From Pseudomonadota bacterium (GTDB lineage Bacteria > Myxococcota_A > UBA796 > GCA-2862545), in contig CANNIZ010000018.1 in the NCBI GenBank assembly GCA_947505245.1, forward strand, positions 1 through 64,000: a DNA stretch of 64,000 nt. The letters run 5' to 3'. How positions within the stretch are numbered: the stretch's first letter is position 1; each line of letters begins with the position of its first letter. This document shows, in pieces, positions 60,258 to 64,000 of the stretch. A program made the position numbers and the translations under genes. The notes beneath the pieces were generated by a model. The model saw only the letters and a program-made list of their open reading frames with translations. It had not been told where the DNA came from and made no database searches.

Positions 60258-62774
60258 TCAAAAGTCCATCTTCAAGCCGAACGTCGTCATCGTCCCGCTG
60301 AACGACATGCCCGTGTCGTCGCCGCCCGCCGCGGCCTTGGTGATCACCTGCTTGCGCCATTCCATGACCAGATACGTGTCGTTGATTCCGCTCTGCGTTT
60401 CGAGCAGGCTCGCACGCGCAGGACCCAGCGGGTCGAGCAGGATCGCGACGCCGCCGCCGTAGTGCCGGCCCTGCTTTGCGCCGTGGACCTTCTCGGGGTC
60501 AGCACCCGACCCGGGGTCGGAGCTCGAGTTCCACAAGACGTAGTCGAATCCGCCACGAACAAAAGGAACGACCATCTGCTCGTCGAGCACCTGAAGCCGA
60601 AACGTGGCGTCGAGGCTCAACGGGATCATGGTCAGGGTCGCCTTCGTCGTCGCGACCGCGTCGGCATCTGCGATCCCATCACCGTCGTCATCCGTGTCGG
60701 TGACATCGAGGATCCCGTCCCCATCGGTGTCCAGGTTCGGATCGACGGGCGCGTCTGGGATGTTGGGCCACGCGACCTCGGGATCGGACTCCTTCAGCAG
60801 ACCCACGCCGACGTCAAACTCCAGAAAGCCAAGGACGTTCGGTGCCTTGTCGAACCGTTGCCCGTCGCGGAGCTTTCGCTCACGCCCCGCCGCCGCCCAC
60901 GCGTTGAACGGCTGGATCCCGAACTCGGTCTGGAGCACCTGGTTGCCCGTTTCGCCGAACTGCGTGCGGAGGGAATCGTCCTCGAGGAGGATCCCACCAT
61001 AGCGGATCTCGAAGTCTCCGCGAGCGAGCGACAGATCGCGCGCAGGCTGGAACCCGAGCGTACCGTCCTCGGCGAACGCCGCGCCCGGCACGAGCACGAC
61101 CGCCAGCGCCGCCCTGCGGCGGAGGGCCACGATCAAAGCGGCAAACGCCGTCGCGAGCGCACCCGCCGGGCTGGTCGCGCAGTACGCACCGCCCTCGTCC
61201 CCCGCCAGCTCGGCCGCCGAGTAACTTGGCTGTGGGACGCCCTGGATCACGTTCGACATCGGGCTCATCAGCCCTCCCTGATCAAAAGTTCGTACGGCGA
61301 CGTAATACGTCGTCCCGTTGGTCAGCGGCGAAATCCGTCGCGTCACCGGCACCTCAAGGTCAGCAGACGCGACCACGTGGATCGGCGTCTGGAGCGCGTC
61401 CGTCCCGTCGAACGGCGGACCACCCGTCGCGTAAGACACCCCGTCGAAGGGCGTCGTGGTCACGTAGATCTCGTAATAGGCAATGTCAGCGGCCGTCAGC
61501 CCGTCGAACGCGAGCGTGAGCGAACCGTCGTCGAAGGTGAGCCGCGACGCCGCCAGGACGGGCGCGCCAGGCGGGTTGTCGATCGTGAGCGAGGCGCGCG
61601 CATGCCCCGAAAGCGCGCCCGATTTCGCCACCACGTACAGGGGATTTTCGCCCTCATCGAACCCCGACGCGACGGTGAACGAGGTCGTCACGGGCCCCGC
61701 GGCGTCGGCCTGCCCTTCGACCAGGACGTCACCGGTCCCCGCGCGATCCCCGCCGCGCAGGACGCTCCAATCCGACGCGCGGTCCAACGTGAACGTGACG
61801 TCCACCGAGTCGCCGTTCGTCGCGGTCGCGGGGCTCACCACGAGGTCGTCCACCCACGGGTTCGCCGTCCACACGTGCAGCCCGCTGCCAGCGGCGTAGG
61901 TGTACCCGCCAGTTCCCACGGCGATGTCGACGATGGACGCGCTCACTGCGAACGAGTCCACCGAAGAACCCACGACGAGGTCGTCCGTCGACCACACCGT
62001 AAACTCCCCATCGGCCGCCACACCCACCCAGCCCTCGTCCACGGAAGACCCGACGGCCGAGACATCCCCGAGGGTGTACATCAACGGCGACCAGGACAAC
62101 ACGTCCCGGTTGAACTGCCACAGCGACCCCGCGCTATCCCCGGCGTAAACGCCCAGCGCGGCGGGGGCGAGGTCGGCGCCCGAGGGCCCCAGGCCCGTCG
62201 TGAGGCTCGCGGCCCCGCTGCCGGTCGCGAGCGTGATCGCCGTGATCTGGCTCGTCCCGTGCATGACGTACAACACGCCGTTGGACACGAGCCCGTCCAC
62301 GTAGCCCCGGTACAACGGCGAAAACGCGCGATCCGGTTCAGCGGCGTTGGTCGCCGTGTCCACCGGCACGACGGACAGCAAGTTCAGGGGATCGGGGCCC
62401 TGCGTCAACGTCCACAGCGTGTCCGTCGCCAACCAGACGCCCAGCACCTCGGTCTCGCCCGTCTCGATCGCTGCATCGGGCGAGCCTGGGCCGGTCGTCG
62501 ACACCGGCACCCGCACCACAGAGCCGTCCGCGCAGCCGCACCAGACCGCGTCCGTCCCCGCCGCGACCGCGCTCACCGTACAGGGCGACGTCGTCCACGC
62601 CCGCCAGGAGTCGGTCGACGCGATGAGCGCGCTCGACCCGGAGACCGCGGCCACGAGCACACCGTCCGCCGCGATCGAGACGTGGTCCACCGAGGCCGTC
62701 TCCGAGCCAAGCACCGCGACCTCACGGTCGGGAGCGACGGCCCACGCGCTGGCGATCCAAATCCACATCGTCAC
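60258..62774 (-). CDS. Fusion: MYXO-CTERM-anchored propeller/FN3 protein joined to an outer-membrane beta-barrel protein
   Basis: 838 residues in one frame. Signal MTMWIWIASAWAVA; a propeller-like region (about 20-310); two fibronectin-III-like domains (about 315-520); then at about 527-555 AYCATSPAGALATAFAALIVALRRR, a MYXO-CTERM pattern (Cys, hydrophobic stretch, Arg cluster), normally the end of a protein. Here the frame continues with AALAVVLVPGAAFAEDG and an outer-membrane barrel domain with Asp repeats (DTDGDGILD) ending FGLKMDF. A GTG at 61128-61130 (residue 549) would start the second part with a signal peptide. The two halves recall adjacent Myxococcus families MXAN_2561 and MXAN_2562. 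Confidence 0.75.
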   Translation of the reverse strand: MTMWIWIASAWAVAPDREVAVLGSETASVDHVSIAADGVLVAAVSGSSALIASTDSWRAWTTSPCTVSAVAAGTDAVWCGCADGSVVRVPVSTTGPGSPDAAIETGETEVLGVWLATDTLWTLTQGPDPLNLLSVVPVDTATNAAEPDRAFSPLYRGYVDGLVSNGVLYVMHGTSQITAITLATGSGAASLTTGLGPSGADLAPAALGVYAGDSAGSLWQFNRDVLSWSPLMYTLGDVSAVGSSVDEGWVGVAADGEFTVWSTDDLVVGSSVDSFAVSASIVDIAVGTGGYTYAAGSGLHVWTANPWVDDLVVSPATATNGDSVDVTFTLDRASDWSVLRGGDRAGTGDVLVEGQADAAGPVTTSFTVASGFDEGENPLYVVAKSGALSGHARASLTIDNPPGAPVLAASRLTFDDGSLTLAFDGLTAADIAYYEIYVTTTPFDGVSYATGGPPFDGTDALQTPIHVVASADLEVPVTRRISPLTNGTTYYVAVRTFDQGGLMSPMSNVIQGVPQPSYSAAELAGDEGGAYCATSPAGALATAFAALIVALRRRAALAVVLVPGAAFAEDGTLGFQPARDLSLARGDFEIRYGGILLEDDSLRTQFGETGNQVLQTEFGIQPFNAWAAAGRERKLRDGQRFDKAPNVLGFLEFDVGVGLLKESDPEVAWPNIPDAPVDPNLDTDGDGILDVTDTDDDGDGIADADAVATTKATLTMIPLSLDATFRLQVLDEQMVVPFVRGGFDYVLWNSSSDPGSGADPEKVHGAKQGRHYGGGVAILLDPLGPARASLLETQSGINDTYLVMEWRKQVITKAAAGGDDTGMSFSGTMTTFGLKMDF
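61128..61130 (-). promoter_or_regulatory. Possible internal start codon (GTG) inside the fused gene
   Basis: Starting here the product begins MALRRRAALAVVLVPGAAFA followed by EDG, an ideal signal peptide. The Arg cluster would then serve both the MYXO-CTERM tail of one product and the signal of another. Confidence 0.4.
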
Positions 62775-62937
62775 CGTCCGTGCAAGTCTCGGGCCATCTT
62801 ATCCGAACCCTCTCACCGCCGTTCGGAAAGGTACACAAGCACGTCCGGAGGCTCGTCCTGCACCATCCCGACAACGCGTCCGCCGAGTGACAGCGTGTCA
62901 TGGGTCTGCGGTCCGTGCGCCTCGCGGCGACAACCGG

Positions 62938-64000
62938 TCAGGGCACGTCGGCGTCGGAGAACGGCACGGACGACAGCGGAGCCTCGAAGTGGCGCGTGTA
63001 CAGGCCGCGCTCGCCTTCGTGATCCAGGACCATCAGCACGTCGATCGCGTCCCCGGCGGCCTCCAACGTCCAGTCGGTGAACGCGACCGCGGGGTTTCCA
63101 CAGCCGCACGTCGCGTCGACAGCCCGATCGCACCCGCAGGTGATGAGCGGCTCGACCGCCGGAAACAGCGGCTGCTCGACCCCCAGCGCGTCGATCGCGC
63201 GGACCTCCGGAAACGTCGCCTCCGAGTCGATCTGGAACACCGCGCGCCCAGGCGCCGTCGTCACCGAGAATTGCGGGACCATCGACAGGCCCGTGTTCGT
63301 CCACGTCCCGTGGTCGTACCGCCACGGCACCACGCCGTCGTTGACGAAGAACGCGTCGAGATCACCGTTGATCGCCACCCCAGTCGGGGCCGAACCCGCC
63401 GGCGCACACTCCGGCGTTGACCCCTGCAGCGTCGCCCAGTCCCACGCGATCGTACAGAGCCCCGCGTGCACGGTGCGAAACGCGTCGCGCGACAACGGGC
63501 CCAGCGTGCTGCCCGCAGGCGCGGCGACGGTCGTCCACGACGACCCGCCCCACACCGCGACCTGGCCGGCGTTCGACGCGAAGATGCGATCCGGCTCGAG
63601 CATGATGTACGTGGTCGTGGCGTGGTCCAGGCCCGGCGGCGCGTCCACAAACAGCCATTCATGCCCGTCCCAGGCATACAGCACCGGCACGTCGCCGAAC
63701 TCCGCCAGCAGCGCCTGCCCGGGCGTCAGCGCGTGGTAAAGGTCGAAGCTGCGGCTCAGCAGCTCGGGCGGGTCGATCTCGTCGACATCCGACGGATCGG
63801 CCGGGTCAAATTCCCAGACCCGAAATTCATCCTCGACCTCCCGCAGGTGGTCGTCGCGCCCCGCGTCGGCCCAGAGCGCAACGAACGCGCGCCCGTTCTT
63901 CGCGTTGTGGGCGATCACGCTGGTGCGCAGGATGTCGACGTTCACGTCCACGCGCTCGCCGAACCGCGCGTCCAAGTCGAAGCTGTCTGCACGCACCGAA
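62938..64000 (-). CDS. Secreted propeller-like protein, 5' end outside the window
   Basis: At least 354 residues; the frame is open to the window edge, and the GTG near it is probably internal. Short repeats such as LYAWDGHEWLFVDAP, VAVWGGSSWTTVAAP and WRYDHGTWTNTG resemble the surface propeller at 146-1234. Two Cys-rich CGC/CGCGN motifs near residue 300 are unusual. Stop at 62938-62940. Function unknown. Confidence 0.6.
   Translation of the reverse strand, partial: SVRADSFDLDARFGERVDVNVDILRTSVIAHNAKNGRAFVALWADAGRDDHLREVEDEFRVWEFDPADPSDVDEIDPPELLSRSFDLYHALTPGQALLAEFGDVPVLYAWDGHEWLFVDAPPGLDHATTTYIMLEPDRIFASNAGQVAVWGGSSWTTVAAPAGSTLGPLSRDAFRTVHAGLCTIAWDWATLQGSTPECAPAGSAPTGVAINGDLDAFFVNDGVVPWRYDHGTWTNTGLSMVPQFSVTTAPGRAVFQIDSEATFPEVRAIDALGVEQPLFPAVEPLITCGCDRAVDATCGCGNPAVAFTDWTLEAAGDAIDVLMVLDHEGERGLYTRHFEAPLSSVPFSDADVP

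Noticed and set aside
62813-62937. Coding-like tail (ends DVLVYLSERR) beyond the stop of the last gene, like the frameshift seen at 1230
   Set aside because: No start codon, weaker third-position bias than real genes here, and no good join to the upstream frame; not strong enough to call.
1-64000. CRISPR arrays, rRNA, riboswitches
   Set aside because: No regularly spaced identical repeats, no rRNA-like sequence and no recognised riboswitch core found by reading.

Overview
The window is about 64 kb of high-GC DNA. It looks like chromosomal sequence from a member of the Myxococcota (former Deltaproteobacteria). The signs are many lipoproteins with Asp/Thr/Ser linkers, MYXO-CTERM-like C-terminal anchors, MopE/thrombospondin-3-type Asp repeats, Ser/Thr protein kinases, formylglycine-generating-enzyme-like (FGE-like) domains and GTG/TTG starts. 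Coupled gene pairs sharing 1-4 bases (ATGA, GTGA, TGATG) are common. No ribosomal, replication-origin, CRISPR or integrase genes were seen.

Layout. 0-8.9 kb: two lipoproteins (the first apparently frameshifted at its 3' end), two aldehyde dehydrogenases separated by a four-copy inverted repeat cluster, a predicted selenoprotein (thioredoxin-fold lipoprotein with U-G-T-C at an in-frame TGA and a SECIS-like hairpin) coupled to an outer-membrane-like protein, a palindromic non-coding stretch, and a DAO-family oxidoreductase. 8.9-15 kb: a GNAT-like protein, a small membrane protein, tRNA-Pro(TGG) with its terminator, then a 4.2-kb segment bounded by a 45-bp direct repeat of the tRNA 3' end. That segment carries a serine hydrolase, an outer-membrane-like protein, a metallo-beta-lactamase-fold hydrolase, a LysR regulator and a truncated reading frame. 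15-28.6 kb: an SDR oxidoreductase, a DUF1993 protein, a YfiR/TonB-dependent-receptor pair facing a histidine kinase, secreted beta-propeller and Asp-rich lipoproteins, an esterase, a DEAD-box helicase, a dolichol/phytol-kinase-like membrane protein and secreted proteins of unknown role. 28.7-36 kb: a two-gene 2-hydroxyacyl-CoA dehydratase/activase-type system behind a palindromic operator, split by a GxxExxY gene bounded by 46-bp inverted repeats, then a CPA1 Na+/H+ antiporter. 36-49 kb: a coiled-coil membrane protein, a substrate-binding-protein/OmpA fusion, an SPFH protein, two Ser/Thr kinases (one with an FGE-like exported tail), a beta-helix gene broken by an amber codon, MBL and other lipoproteins, and a large Asp-repeat/thioredoxin/propeller lipoprotein that is a Cys-containing relative of the selenoprotein. 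49-54.3 kb: a four-gene, fully overlapping signalling operon (short KHDxxK protein, sigma54 activator with atypical receiver, TPR histidine kinase, second atypical receiver). 54.3-64 kb: a phosphatase, a small inverted-repeat element, an SRPBCC protein, an FGE-like lipoprotein / Wza-like export protein / polyprenyl-phosphate sugar transferase / DDAH-like hydrolase cluster, truA, one reading frame fusing a MYXO-CTERM-anchored protein to an outer-membrane barrel protein, and an incomplete gene at the window edge.

The strongest candidates for something new are the predicted selenoprotein, the overlapping signalling operon with its pair of insertion-bearing receivers, the internal MYXO-CTERM fusion, and the tRNA-Pro-bounded segment. 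All family names come from motif recognition by eye; no database search was run.
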